DNA of 33,698 nucleotides, from NCBI GenBank assembly GCA_004297805.1, contig SCTJ01000023.1, forward strand, positions 1 to 33,698, given 5' to 3'. The notes under the pieces are model-generated. The model did not search any database. It worked only from the letters and a program-made list of their open reading frames with translations, and had not been told where the DNA came from. A program made the translations under genes and the position numbers. This stretch comes from Patescibacteria group bacterium (GTDB taxonomy: Bacteria > Patescibacteriota > Minisyncoccia > Moranbacterales > SCTJ01). Below, one piece after another: positions 1 through 6,168 of this stretch. Numbering within the stretch: the stretch's first letter is position 1; each line of letters begins with the position of its first letter.

Positions 1-1
1 C

Positions 2-901
2 AAGGAGGAAATTTTTTGTAGCGACAAAATTTCTCGTGGAGAGGTCATCCGGAAAATAAAATCAGAAACTATTCTGGTGAACAATCAAGGCGTCAAACCA
101 AGCTATGTTTTGAAAGTGGGCGATGTGATTGTCATAGAGCCGCAGGAGAAACAAGTGGCCAAGAAAGGGCCAGTGCCCAATTCAAAGATCAAGATAAAAG
201 TTATCAGTAACAATGATAATTTCTTGGTTATTAATAAACCAGCGGGAATTCAGGTTCACCCAGATGCTCATGAAAAGAACAGAACAGTGGTTAATTGGCT
301 CATGGCCAAATATCCGAAAACTAGGGATGTTCATGATGGGTCGCGAGAGGCCGAGCTGCGTCCGGGGATTGTGCATCGACTGGACAAGGACACAAGCGGT
401 GTGATGGTGATTGCCAAAAATCAGAAAACTTTCAAAGCCCTAAAAAAGTTGTTTCAGTCGCGCCAGGTTAGAAAAATTTATCTGGCAATAGTTCACGGCC
501 AATTAGAGAAGAAAGCGGGATTGATCGAAAAGCCGTTAGCCAAAGCCGCTAGCTATAAGAAGCAGACAATTGCCTCGAGTCGAACGAAAACCAAGGTTAG
601 GTCGGCAGTCACGGAATATCGAGTGATGAATGCAACAAAGGATTATTCTTTGTTGGAGGTTTATCCCAAAACTGGCCGGACACATCAGATTAGGGTCCAT
701 CTAACCTCAATCGGACATCCAATTATGGGCGACGCGCTATATAAGGGAAAGGGCACCATAACCGCCTCTGGGCCGCTGCCCGAGCGACATCTGCTGCATG
801 CTAGCCAATTGGAGTTCTCGCTGGCGGGGAAAAAATATACCTTTCGGACTGCTCTGCCGGATGAGTTTTTTGGATACTTTCCGATGGAGGTCAAACATTG
901 A
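2..901 (+). CDS. RluA-family pseudouridine synthase, 5'-truncated by window edge
   Basis: The reading frame is open from base 2, so the gene begins upstream of the window; the GTG at 77 is internal. The first ~45 residues read as the end of an S4 RNA-binding domain (ISRGEVIRKIKS, then VLKVGDVIVIE). The catalytic domain follows, with NKPAGIQVHP and the RluA signature HRLDKDTSGVMV holding the catalytic Asp, then GRTHQIRVH near the C-terminus. The family isomerises uridine to pseudouridine in rRNA. S4 plus RluA is the RluD/RluC-like layout, but the exact target site cannot be told from sequence. It ends at TGA 899-901, which overlaps the -35 box of the next promoter. Family confidence is high; specificity is unknown. 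Confidence 0.93.
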   Translation, partial: KEEIFCSDKISRGEVIRKIKSETILVNNQGVKPSYVLKVGDVIVIEPQEKQVAKKGPVPNSKIKIKVISNNDNFLVINKPAGIQVHPDAHEKNRTVVNWLMAKYPKTRDVHDGSREAELRPGIVHRLDKDTSGVMVIAKNQKTFKALKKLFQSRQVRKIYLAIVHGQLEKKAGLIEKPLAKAASYKKQTIASSRTKTKVRSAVTEYRVMNATKDYSLLEVYPKTGRTHQIRVHLTSIGHPIMGDALYKGKGTITASGPLPERHLLHASQLEFSLAGKKYTFRTALPDEFFGYFPMEVKH

Positions 902-926
902 CGAAAAAGAGGTTTGTCGGTATGAT
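898..926 (+). promoter_or_regulatory. Promoter for rplS-tRNA operon
   Basis: TTGACG (898-903), a 17-base spacer and TATGAT (921-926). The -35 overlaps the stop codon of the preceding synthase. A second -10-like TATAAT lies at 935-940. The inferred RNA start is near 933, leaving a leader of about 235 bases before rplS. Confidence 0.6.
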
Positions 927-1168
927 GAAAAAGCTTATAATTCCCAGTGAATCCGCAAGATAAAGTTTACTTTCTCTTGGGATGAGCGACGGAATTTCAA
1001 GCGCCTATAACAGCGCTTATTTTTATTAGAAAGTTCCAAAATCAAAGACCAAAATCCAGTTGATTCCCGTTGTCCTGATCCAGTTATGCAGCATTATTTG
1101 TTGGTTGGGTTTTGGCGCTAGCGGAAATTCTGGTTATTGGTGTTTCGGAGTTGGATTTTAAAATCACT
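927..1168 (+). promoter_or_regulatory. rplS 5' leader with hairpin and T-run
   Basis: No ORF is credible here. A perfect stem AAGCGC (999-1004) / GCGCTT (1013-1018) with an 8-base loop is followed by ATTTTTATT, so it resembles a weak intrinsic terminator inside the leader. An upstream TCCCA/TGGGA pairing near 942-981 could form a second stem. Autoregulatory L19 leaders are known in other bacteria; whether this is one is inference. Confidence 0.4.
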
Positions 1169-1585
1169 ATGCACAAGAAAATCATCGAGTTCAACAAGGC
1201 ACTTCGCACCAAGGAAATGCCTGAGATCAAATCGGGAGACGTGGTGAAGGTTCGCCGACGTTTTGTTGACGGCGGAAAGGAAACAACCCAGCTTTTTGAA
1301 GGGATTGTCATTGCGGTGAAAGGTCGACAGAGCTCATCGCCAACCATTACTGTTCGTAAGGTTTCTCATGGGGTGGGAGTTGAGTTGGTGTTGCCGATAT
1401 TCTCTCCGTTGGTCAAAAGTGTTGAGGTGGTGAAGCGAGCCAAGGTTCGTCGCTCCAAGCTTTATTACATTCGCGAGAAATCAGCCAAATCTTTGAAAAT
1501 GAAATATAAGGAGCTCTCTTCATTGATTGCTAAGGAAGAAGAGGAGAAGCCAGCGGCTAAAGAGGAAGCTGCCAAGGCAGAATAG
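1169..1585 (+). CDS. rplS: 50S ribosomal protein L19
   Basis: Starting at the ATG at 1169 gives 138 residues beginning MHKKIIEFNKALR, matching the usual L19 N-terminus; an open frame extends to 1112 but is unlike L19. Core motifs are visible: IKSGDVVKV, RVQ-loop-like FEGIVIAVKG, ITVRKVSHGVGVE, FSPLVKSVEVV, and VRRSKLYYIRE. L19 sits at the 30S-50S interface of the ribosome. The C-terminus extends beyond the typical ~115 residues as a tail rich in Glu, Lys and Ala. No clear SD precedes the start. It lies 19 bases before tRNA-Leu, and no terminator separates them, so the protein and tRNA array are probably co-transcribed. Identification is secure. Confidence 0.95.
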   Translation: MHKKIIEFNKALRTKEMPEIKSGDVVKVRRRFVDGGKETTQLFEGIVIAVKGRQSSSPTITVRKVSHGVGVELVLPIFSPLVKSVEVVKRAKVRRSKLYYIREKSAKSLKMKYKELSSLIAKEEEEKPAAKEEAAKAE

Positions 1586-1604
1586 CCTTGCCTGCATTTC
1601 CGCT

Positions 1605-1685
1605 GGGGATATGGTGGAATTGGTATACACACACGTTTGAGGGGCGTGGCCGCAAGGCGTGAGGGTTCGAGTCCCTCTATCCCCA
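1605..1685 (+). tRNA. tRNA-Leu(GAG)
   Basis: Acceptor GGGGATA pairs with TATCCCC, and A1685 is the discriminator. The anticodon stem CACGT/GCGTG encloses TTGAGGG, giving anticodon GAG. A class II variable arm (GCC-GCAA-GGC) and T-arm GAGGG/CCCTC are intact. CCA is not encoded. Confidence 0.93.
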
Positions 1686-1718
1686 CTCCATTTGATAGAC
1701 GAGAACGGGAAGGGGTCG

Positions 1719-1768
1719 GGAAACGGGAGTTTCCTGATGGCGGAAGTATTGAAACCGCTGGGTTTCAA
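1719..1768 (+). other. Two adjacent perfect hairpins between tRNA genes
   Basis: Hairpin 1 is GGAAAC (1719-1724), GGGA loop, GTTTCC (1729-1734). Hairpin 2 is TTGAAACC (1749-1756), GCTG loop, GGTTTCAA (1761-1768). The first loop fits a GNRA tetraloop. They lie in the 136-base spacer between tRNA-Leu and tRNA-Val and would be part of the tRNA precursor. Function is unknown. Confidence 0.5.
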
Positions 1769-1780
1769 AGAGCGGAGCGA

Positions 1781-1804
1781 GTGAGATTGTCCCTCTATCC
1801 CCAC
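1781..1804 (+). pseudogene. Duplicated 3' end of tRNA-Leu (fragment)
   Basis: Bases 1789-1804 repeat exactly the 16 bases at 1671-1686, the T-arm and acceptor end of tRNA-Leu. GTGAG precedes both copies, but the second lacks most of the T-loop and the whole 5' half, so it cannot be a tRNA. It could be a duplication scar or the remnant of an integration event at the tRNA 3' end. Confidence 0.7.
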
Positions 1805-1821
1805 AATATCCTCACCCTCTT

Positions 1822-1895
1822 GCGCGCTTAGCTCAGTTGGTTAGAGCATCTCATTTACACTGAGAGGGTCGGGGGTTCGAATCCCTCAGCGCGCA
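1822..1895 (+). tRNA. tRNA-Val(UAC)
   Basis: Acceptor GCGCGCT/AGCGCGC, D-arm GCTC/GAGC, anticodon stem TCTCA/TGAGA around TTTACAC (anticodon UAC), and T-arm GGGGG/CCCTC with TTCGAAT. A1895 is the discriminator; CC follows but the full CCA is not encoded. Confidence 0.95.
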
Positions 1896-1898
1896 CCG

Positions 1899-1934
1899 TC
1901 GTCGAGGTGGCTCAGTGGTAGAGTCCTGCACAAA
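1899..1934 (+). pseudogene. tRNA 5' half (truncated tRNA)
   Basis: This stretch has a recognisable acceptor, D-arm and the start of an anticodon stem (GTCGAGG, GCTC AGTGGTA GAGT, CCTGC), then breaks off into AT-rich sequence 9 bases before tRNA-Phe. It resembles the first 24 bases of the adjacent tRNA-Phe but has a different anticodon stem. No 3' half is nearby that would complete it. Confidence 0.75.
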
Positions 1935-1942
1935 TTTTTAGA

Positions 1943-2017
1943 GCCGAGGTAGCTCAGTGGTAGAGCGAAGGACTGAAAATCCTTGCGTCGGCAGTTCAAT
2001 TCTGCCCCTCGGCACCA
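1943..2017 (+). tRNA. tRNA-Phe(GAA), CCA encoded
   Basis: Acceptor GCCGAGG/CCTCGGC, D-arm GCTC/GAGC, anticodon stem AAGGA/TCCTT around CTGAAAA (GAA), T-arm with TTCAATT. CCA is encoded at 2015-2017, unlike the other tRNAs in this window. Confidence 0.95.
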
Positions 2018-2045
2018 AAAAATAGGAAGGAGTTGCATGGCCGCC

Positions 2046-2118
2046 GGGACTGTAGCTCAGCGGTTAGAGCGGGCGACTCATAATCGCTTGGTCGCTGGTT
2101 CGATTCCAGCCAGTCCCA
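2046..2118 (+). tRNA. tRNA with CAU anticodon (Met or Ile2)
   Basis: Acceptor GGGACTG/CAGTCCC, D-arm GCTC/GAGC, anticodon stem GGCGA/TCGCT around CTCATAA (CAU), T-arm CTGG-TTCGATT-CCAG. The first acceptor pair G-C argues against an initiator tRNA, which usually has a 1-72 mismatch. Elongator Met and lysidine-modified Ile2 cannot be separated by eye. Confidence 0.9.
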
Positions 2119-2181
2119 CTCGACAAGTAGATTTAGAACAGTCTGTATAGTTTACAAAAGATTAGCTAAAGTTATGATTAA

Positions 2182-2215
2182 GCGGGCTTGCCCGCCGAAG
2201 CGTAGCGTAGGCGGG
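2182..2215 (+). repeat. GC-rich palindromic repeat abutting tRNA-Gly
   Basis: GCGGGC (2182-2187) can pair with GCCCGC (2190-2195), or CCCGCC (2191-2196) can pair with GGCGGG (2210-2215). The second option uses the first five bases of tRNA-Gly. The two pairings exclude each other. It has the look of a dispersed palindromic element. Confidence 0.65.
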
Positions 2216-2282
2216 TATCGTATAGTGGCTATTATGCGTCCTTGCCAAGGACGAGATGGGGGTTCGATTCCCCCTACCCGCT
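2211..2282 (+). tRNA. tRNA-Gly(GCC)
   Basis: Acceptor GCGGGTA/TACCCGC, anticodon stem CGTCC/GGACG around TTGCCAA (GCC), T-arm GGGGG-TTCGATT-CCCCC. T2282 is the discriminator; CCA is not encoded. Its 5' half nearly matches the tRNA-Gly(UCC) gene at 11469. Confidence 0.94.
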
Positions 2283-2285
2283 CAA

Positions 2286-2326
2286 AAAACTAAAAAGATC
2301 CAGTTTGACTGGGTCTTTTTAGTTTT
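2286..2326 (+). terminator. Strong intrinsic terminator of rplS-tRNA operon
   Basis: An 18-base-pair arm (2286-2303 with 2309-2326, one G-U pair) encloses loop TTTGA; the arm itself gives an A-run on one side and a T-run on the other. It can work in both directions and would also stop the convergent regulator gene on the minus strand. Confidence 0.92.
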
Positions 2327-2349
2327 ACGGACGGAAAGATAACCTTGCG

Positions 2350-3108
2350 CTACTTTTTTCTGGCCGCCTTCCAAAGAATATCGAACTGCATTTGTTGGAG
2401 AGCGACAAACTCAGTGCTTTCAACAATGAACCCGAAAGATTCCTTTTGAGAACTAATGAAGGCGACTTTATTTTCATAGATCACATAGCCCATGGGCGAT
2501 GGCTGTTGGCTCTCGAGAATTCGTCGCTCTACGTCTGGTCCATCATCAATAAAAATATTCTTGGTTACTTTCTTCGGGCGAGCTCCCCAAATAGTTTGGA
2601 TAGAGATACCGTGCGCTGCCCGTCGAGCACTGAACCACAGTAGAAATTCTTTGCCGAGAAAATTCAACATCTGTTCGTATGGCCAATAGATATGGAGCGC
2701 GATGTCGTCATACCAAAGCAGATCTTTGAGGAGTTGCCTCACTCCTTCCTGGCCTTCAAAAAATCTCACCTTAGGCTGGGCGGACCGGGTCTTTTGAGCC
2801 AGGCTGCTCAGGTTTTGGGAGAGGAATTTTTTTTGAACGGTCAGTTTCTCAAGCTGTTCGTCGAGCAGGGCTGAAAGTTGGCGAACGTCGCTCGCTTCAA
2901 AAAAAGTTTTTCCTTCCACTGAGAGCTCCGTGACGAGGCCTTTGTCGCGGAGGATTTTGACTTGATCATAAATGGACGTTCGCGTGATGCCGGTGCGAAG
3001 GGCCAATGTGCGAGCAGTCGCCCTCCCTTTTTCCAGGAGAGAAACATAGATCGCTTGGGCGGGAACGGGAATATTAATGGCGGCCAGAATTCTTTTGACG
3101 TTTTCCAT
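2350..3108 (-). CDS. TrmB-family transcriptional regulator
   Basis: Starting at the ATG at 3108 gives 252 residues (MENVKRILAAINIPVPAQAIY); 14 further residues up to 3150 look non-coding. Residues ~10-75 form a winged helix-turn-helix of the TrmB type (YVSLLEKGRATARTLALRTGITRTSIYDQVKILRDKGLV). A helical stretch follows (LLDEQLEKLTVQKKFLSQNLSSL), then a C-terminal domain resembling the TrmB effector part. TrmB proteins are DNA-binding regulators, often sugar-responsive in archaea; many bacterial members have unknown ligands. It is divergent from the Gam-like gene, and the shared spacer (3109-3234) holds TGTCGA-rich sequence that could be an operator. It converges on the tRNA operon terminator. 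Confidence 0.82.
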   Translation of the reverse strand: MENVKRILAAINIPVPAQAIYVSLLEKGRATARTLALRTGITRTSIYDQVKILRDKGLVTELSVEGKTFFEASDVRQLSALLDEQLEKLTVQKKFLSQNLSSLAQKTRSAQPKVRFFEGQEGVRQLLKDLLWYDDIALHIYWPYEQMLNFLGKEFLLWFSARRAAHGISIQTIWGARPKKVTKNIFIDDGPDVERRILESQQPSPMGYVIYENKVAFISSQKESFGFIVESTEFVALQQMQFDILWKAARKK

Positions 3109-3200
3109 AGAGTTGAGCTTATTTGTCGAGTGTCGACGACATATTAACACATTGGGGGGTTTCGCGCTAGAGTGTCCTCAGTTCATTGAGAGACGAAATC

Positions 3201-3228
3201 AAACAACGGGGAAAATCCCCAGGAGGAA
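3201..3228 (+). promoter_or_regulatory. Hairpin and strong SD before gam-like gene
   Basis: GGGG-AAAAT-CCCC (3208-3220) sits directly upstream of a perfect AGGAGG (3221-3226), which is 8 bases from ATG 3235. The hairpin could affect ribosome access or be a binding site. The strong SD decides the ATG at 3235 over the GTG at 3229. Confidence 0.5.
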
Positions 3229-3234
3229 GTGAAA

Positions 3235-3768
3235 ATGGAAAAGAACGTCACCCGTATCAAGAAGTCCCTGACCTTCGTTCCCCGGTCGCTCTCACAGGCC
3301 AATACCCTGCTTGGCGAGTTGGGGGCGACCCAGGACACGATCAACGAGATCGAAAAGGCTCTGGCCGACGAGATCCGTGCGATCAAGGCCAAGGTGGCCA
3401 AAAAGCTTGGGAGCCTGGTGGTCATCCGCGACACTCAGCTCAATTCCCTCTTTGCCTATGCCAACCAGAACAAGGGCGTTCTGACTGAGGACCGTCGGAG
3501 CATCCAGCTCACTTCCGGAACGTTTGGCTGGCGCTGGTCGACTCCGCGGGTCGAGATCGATGGCACCGATGCGGAAACCATCGAGATGCTCAAGGAGACC
3601 GACAACGAGCGGTACATCCGGATCATCGAAGAAGTCAATCGTCAGCTTCTCCTTGAGGAGAAGCCGGCGATCGATGGCATTTCCTATGAGCAGGATGAGG
3701 AATTCTTCGCCGTTCCGAAGCAGAAGGGCAAGAAGGCCAAGACCCTGACTCACGCCATCGACCGTTAG
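3235..3768 (+). CDS. Mu Gam-like host-nuclease inhibitor / DNA-end-binding protein
   Basis: The 177-residue product is close to phage Mu Gam in length and style: helical N-terminal half (SQANTLLGELGATQDTINEIEKALADEI), then FAYANQNKGVL and a strand-rich part typical of the Gam family (SIQLTSGTFGWRWSTPRVEIDG), a C-terminal helix (ERYIRIIEEVNRQLLLEE) and a Lys-rich tail. Mu Gam is a Ku-like protein that binds DNA ends and blocks exonucleases. No other phage gene is nearby, so it is an orphan. Codons are GC-richer than in neighbouring genes, and the SD is strong, which suggests transfer. A hairpin terminator follows, making it a single-gene unit. The family call rests on visible similarity only. 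Confidence 0.8.
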   Translation: MEKNVTRIKKSLTFVPRSLSQANTLLGELGATQDTINEIEKALADEIRAIKAKVAKKLGSLVVIRDTQLNSLFAYANQNKGVLTEDRRSIQLTSGTFGWRWSTPRVEIDGTDAETIEMLKETDNERYIRIIEEVNRQLLLEEKPAIDGISYEQDEEFFAVPKQKGKKAKTLTHAIDR

Positions 3769-3789
3769 GTCGGGCAGTTCCCTCTCACA

Positions 3790-3826
3790 AGCGGTGAGGC
3801 TCATCGAGCCAATACCCGCTTTTTTA
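3790..3826 (+). terminator. Intrinsic terminator after gam-like gene
   Basis: AGCGG pairs with CCGCT, enclosing an inner perfect stem GGCTC-ATC-GAGCC, and is followed by a T-run (3820-3825). Confidence 0.75.
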
Positions 3827-4161
3827 ATTTCCGGCGATCTTGTGATTTCATTCCGACCTGGAGTTTTGAGTTTATCTGCCAGGAGGAATTTAAATAAAGT
3901 ACTTTTATTTGAACCAAGCTAGAATATTATGTGATCAAGATGATCGGAAATACCCAAAGCAAGGTGTTTTTAGTTAGGCTTTTCACTAGTACTTTGTTTT
4001 AGCCATTTATCGTCCGGGCAGTCTTGACAAAATGGATATTTTTGGTATATTACTCTGTCGTGGTTTTTTGACATTCTGTGATAAACAAAACAATCGGGGA
4101 GCATTCGAAAATGTTCCCTCTAAAACTAACGACGGCAATCTAACCTGGGAGGGTGTGGGAC
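3827..4161 (+). promoter_or_regulatory. Gene-free region with orphan SD, inverted repeats and kef promoter
   Basis: No coding sequence is visible. It contains an SD-like AGGAGGAA (3881-3888) with no usable start codon after it, a perfect inverted repeat AAATAAA/TTTATTT (3892-3910), the promoter TTGACA (4024-4029)/TATATT (4046-4051) with 16-base spacing, and a leader hairpin GGGAGCATT/AATGTTCCC (4097-4118, one G-U pair, loop CGAA). The orphan SD may mark a decayed gene. Confidence 0.55.
4024..4051 (+). promoter_or_regulatory. Promoter of kef-like antiporter
   Basis: TTGACA, 16-base spacer, TATATT. The predicted RNA start near 4058 leaves a leader of about 100 bases with one stable hairpin (4097-4118). 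Confidence 0.6.
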
Positions 4162-5943
4162 ATGATGCTTCATGAGATCGGGGTCGTTTTTGTGGCTGCA
4201 GCCCTGATGGGGCTGCTCTTCTACAGATTCAAACAACCGCTGATCCCTGCCTTCGTGTTGGCAGGCGTTCTCGTCGGGCCGTTAGTCCTGAACTGGGTTC
4301 ACAACGCCAAGACTATCTCCGAGCTGGCCGAGGTCTCAGTGGCCATGCTGCTGTTCCTCATCGGGACGGAGATGGATTTGTCGAGGCTCAAGGAGCAGGG
4401 GCTGATCGTAATTCTGGGTGGCACACTCCAAGTGGCTGTGACCTTCGCAGTTGGCTTTGGGGTTGCCATCCTGTTCGGCTTCAGCAGTGTGGCAGCGTGT
4501 TACCTGGGGTTTGTCTTGGCCTTCAGCTCCACCATGCTGGTGGTCAAAATCCTGGGTGATCGGGGAAAGCTGAGTACTGTCTTTGGACGGATCACTGTCG
4601 GCATCCTGGTGATCCAGGACATCTACGCCATCTTTGCCCTGTCTCTGTTGGGTATGGCGGGCAAGGTGTCCCTGAACTCGGTACTGGTGACCCTTACAGC
4701 AACAGCTGGGACAATTCTGATTATCGTCCTGCTAGCCGGAAGACTCGGTTTTCCTAGGCTGCTGAGGTTTGTGTCTCTGGAGAAGGAGTTGCTGATCCTC
4801 ACGATCTTGGGATCGATATTCGTCGGTGGTTTTTACGCCGAGAGTGTCCAGCTCTCTCTGGGTATCGGCGCCTTCCTGGTCGGACTGGCCCTGTCGAACC
4901 TCATATACACAAATGAGATCGTCGGGGACCTCAAGCCGCTCAAGGCGTTCTTTACCCCGCTATTCTTCGCCTCTTTGGGGCTGATGATAGCGCCAGAAAC
5001 CGCAAGTCCAGGACCCGATCTCCTGATCTTGCTGTCGAAAAACATCGGGCTCATTGTTGTCTTCAGCGTACTGGCGCTGGTCGTCAAGCCGCTGTCGATT
5101 ATGGGCCTGGTGGGCATGTTCGGCTATACGCGTAATGACTCCTTTGGTACCGGCGTCTCCTTGGGTCAGTTGTCCGAGTTCGGACTGATCCTGGTGGCGC
5201 ATGGCATCGCAGTCAAACACCTGGAGGCCGAGCTGCTGCCGGTTATGGTCATCGTGGTAGTGGGCAGCATGGCTGCCTCCTCCTACGTGATCAAATATAG
5301 CAGCGGATTGTTCTACCACTTAAAGGGCCTTTGGGGATGGACCGAGCGCCTTAGTCTTGTCAAGAAAGGCGAGAACGGTGTTAGTACTCAGGTCGAGAAG
5401 TTCAGTCCTGAGTTTGTCTTAGTGGGCTGTGACCGGTTGGGCGGTGGCATCGAAGCAGCCCTGAGGGAATCCGGATTCTCCTACGCGGTTTTCGATTCTG
5501 ATCCGGCCATCTTCGAGAAGCTGGTCGCGAAGGGGGTCAGGTGCTACTTCGGGGACGTGGAAAACGAAGAGGTTCTGGAGAGTGTGGGCTGGAAGAACGT
5601 GAAAGCCGTTTTCTCCTCGGCCCCTGGACACCACATCAACGAGGTGCTGGCTGCCTTCCTACATCGAGTTGCACCGGAGACCAACCTAGTGCCGATCGTC
5701 AGGAGAGAGTCTCTCGTCAAAATCCTCTACGACAAGGGGGCTCACCTGGTCCTGCATGTCGACGCATTGGCTGCGTTTGGGCTGATGAACGAATCAGGAC
5801 CAGTTACTCTCGCAAACATTCTCAATAATCCAGAGAAGATCCGGGAGTTGGGGAAGGAGCTGCGGGAAAAGGATACGTCGGTGGCCAGTATCCTCGGCAA
5901 GAACTTGAATGGCCGCCATCAGTGCAACGCATCGGAAGCATGA
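4162..5943 (+). CDS. Kef/CPA2-type cation:proton antiporter with TrkA-N domain
   Basis: The ATG at 4162 lies 8 bases after a GGGAGGG SD; an in-frame GTG at 4153 overlaps that SD and is less likely. The 593-residue product has about 12 membrane segments, with the CPA2 features FKQPLIPAFVLAGVLVGP, LLFLIGTEMDL, FSSTMLVVKILGDRG, GILVIQDIYA and LGQLSEFGLILVAHGI. A cytoplasmic Rossmann domain follows (EFVLVGCDRLGGGIEAALRE ... GVRCYFGDVENEEVLESVG), typical of TrkA-N nucleotide binding. It should exchange K+ or Na+ for protons across the inner membrane. GC-rich codons and its own promoter and terminator set it apart from its neighbours. The transported ion is not determined. Confidence 0.93.
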   Translation: MMLHEIGVVFVAAALMGLLFYRFKQPLIPAFVLAGVLVGPLVLNWVHNAKTISELAEVSVAMLLFLIGTEMDLSRLKEQGLIVILGGTLQVAVTFAVGFGVAILFGFSSVAACYLGFVLAFSSTMLVVKILGDRGKLSTVFGRITVGILVIQDIYAIFALSLLGMAGKVSLNSVLVTLTATAGTILIIVLLAGRLGFPRLLRFVSLEKELLILTILGSIFVGGFYAESVQLSLGIGAFLVGLALSNLIYTNEIVGDLKPLKAFFTPLFFASLGLMIAPETASPGPDLLILLSKNIGLIVVFSVLALVVKPLSIMGLVGMFGYTRNDSFGTGVSLGQLSEFGLILVAHGIAVKHLEAELLPVMVIVVVGSMAASSYVIKYSSGLFYHLKGLWGWTERLSLVKKGENGVSTQVEKFSPEFVLVGCDRLGGGIEAALRESGFSYAVFDSDPAIFEKLVAKGVRCYFGDVENEEVLESVGWKNVKAVFSSAPGHHINEVLAAFLHRVAPETNLVPIVRRESLVKILYDKGAHLVLHVDALAAFGLMNESGPVTLANILNNPEKIRELGKELREKDTSVASILGKNLNGRHQCNASEA

Positions 5944-5961
5944 GGGGGGTGAGATAATGAC

Positions 5962-5998
5962 GGGGGCGAGGAAGAATTCTTTCTCGCCCCCCTCAAGA
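5962..5998 (+). terminator. Intrinsic terminator after kef-like gene
   Basis: GGGGGCGAG (5962-5970) pairs with CTCGCCCCC (5983-5991). The inner part GAAGAATTCTTT adds further pairing. The T-run after it is poor, so termination could need help. Confidence 0.7.
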
Positions 5999-6076
5999 TT
6001 AATTTGCAATAGCGCATGCACAAAAGATTTCATCAAAAAGTATATTTGAAATGTATCGAAGGTTGGTAGGAAATGA

Positions 6077-6105
6077 TAGACAAAAGTATATTTTCATGCT
6101 ATAAT
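6077..6105 (+). promoter_or_regulatory. Promoter of lysozyme-like gene
   Basis: TAGACA (6077-6082), 17-base spacer, TATAAT (6100-6105). The predicted RNA start is near 6112. Confidence 0.75.
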
Positions 6106-6131
6106 TGATTTACAGTGATAAAAGATGTTTC

Positions 6132-6157
6132 AACGGGTGTGCCCCGTTTTTTGTTTT
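6132..6157 (+). terminator. Promoter-proximal terminator / attenuator
   Basis: AACGGG (6132-6137) pairs with CCCGTT (6143-6148) around loop TGTGC, followed by TTTTTTGTTTT. It lies about 20 bases after the predicted RNA start and ends 11 bases before the gene. As drawn, most transcripts should stop here unless the hairpin is prevented. Confidence 0.75.
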
Positions 6158-6168
6158 ATATAGGAACT

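Noticed and set aside
1112-1168. Longer N-terminus for L19
   Set aside because: The added residues are hydrophobic and unlike L19; the family begins at MHKKIIEFNK-like sequence.
1690-1804. Possible tRNA-Sec or UGA-reading tRNA, because of TTTCAAA in a ~90-base stretch ending in TATCCCCA
   Set aside because: The TTTCAAA belongs to the perfect hairpin TTGAAACC/GGTTTCAA, the acceptor 5' strand does not pair and the T-arm is broken. TGA is used as a normal stop by several genes here.
3292-3804. 170-residue minus-strand frame over the gam-like gene
   Set aside because: It is the antisense shadow of a GC-rich gene, with no motif, SD or promoter.
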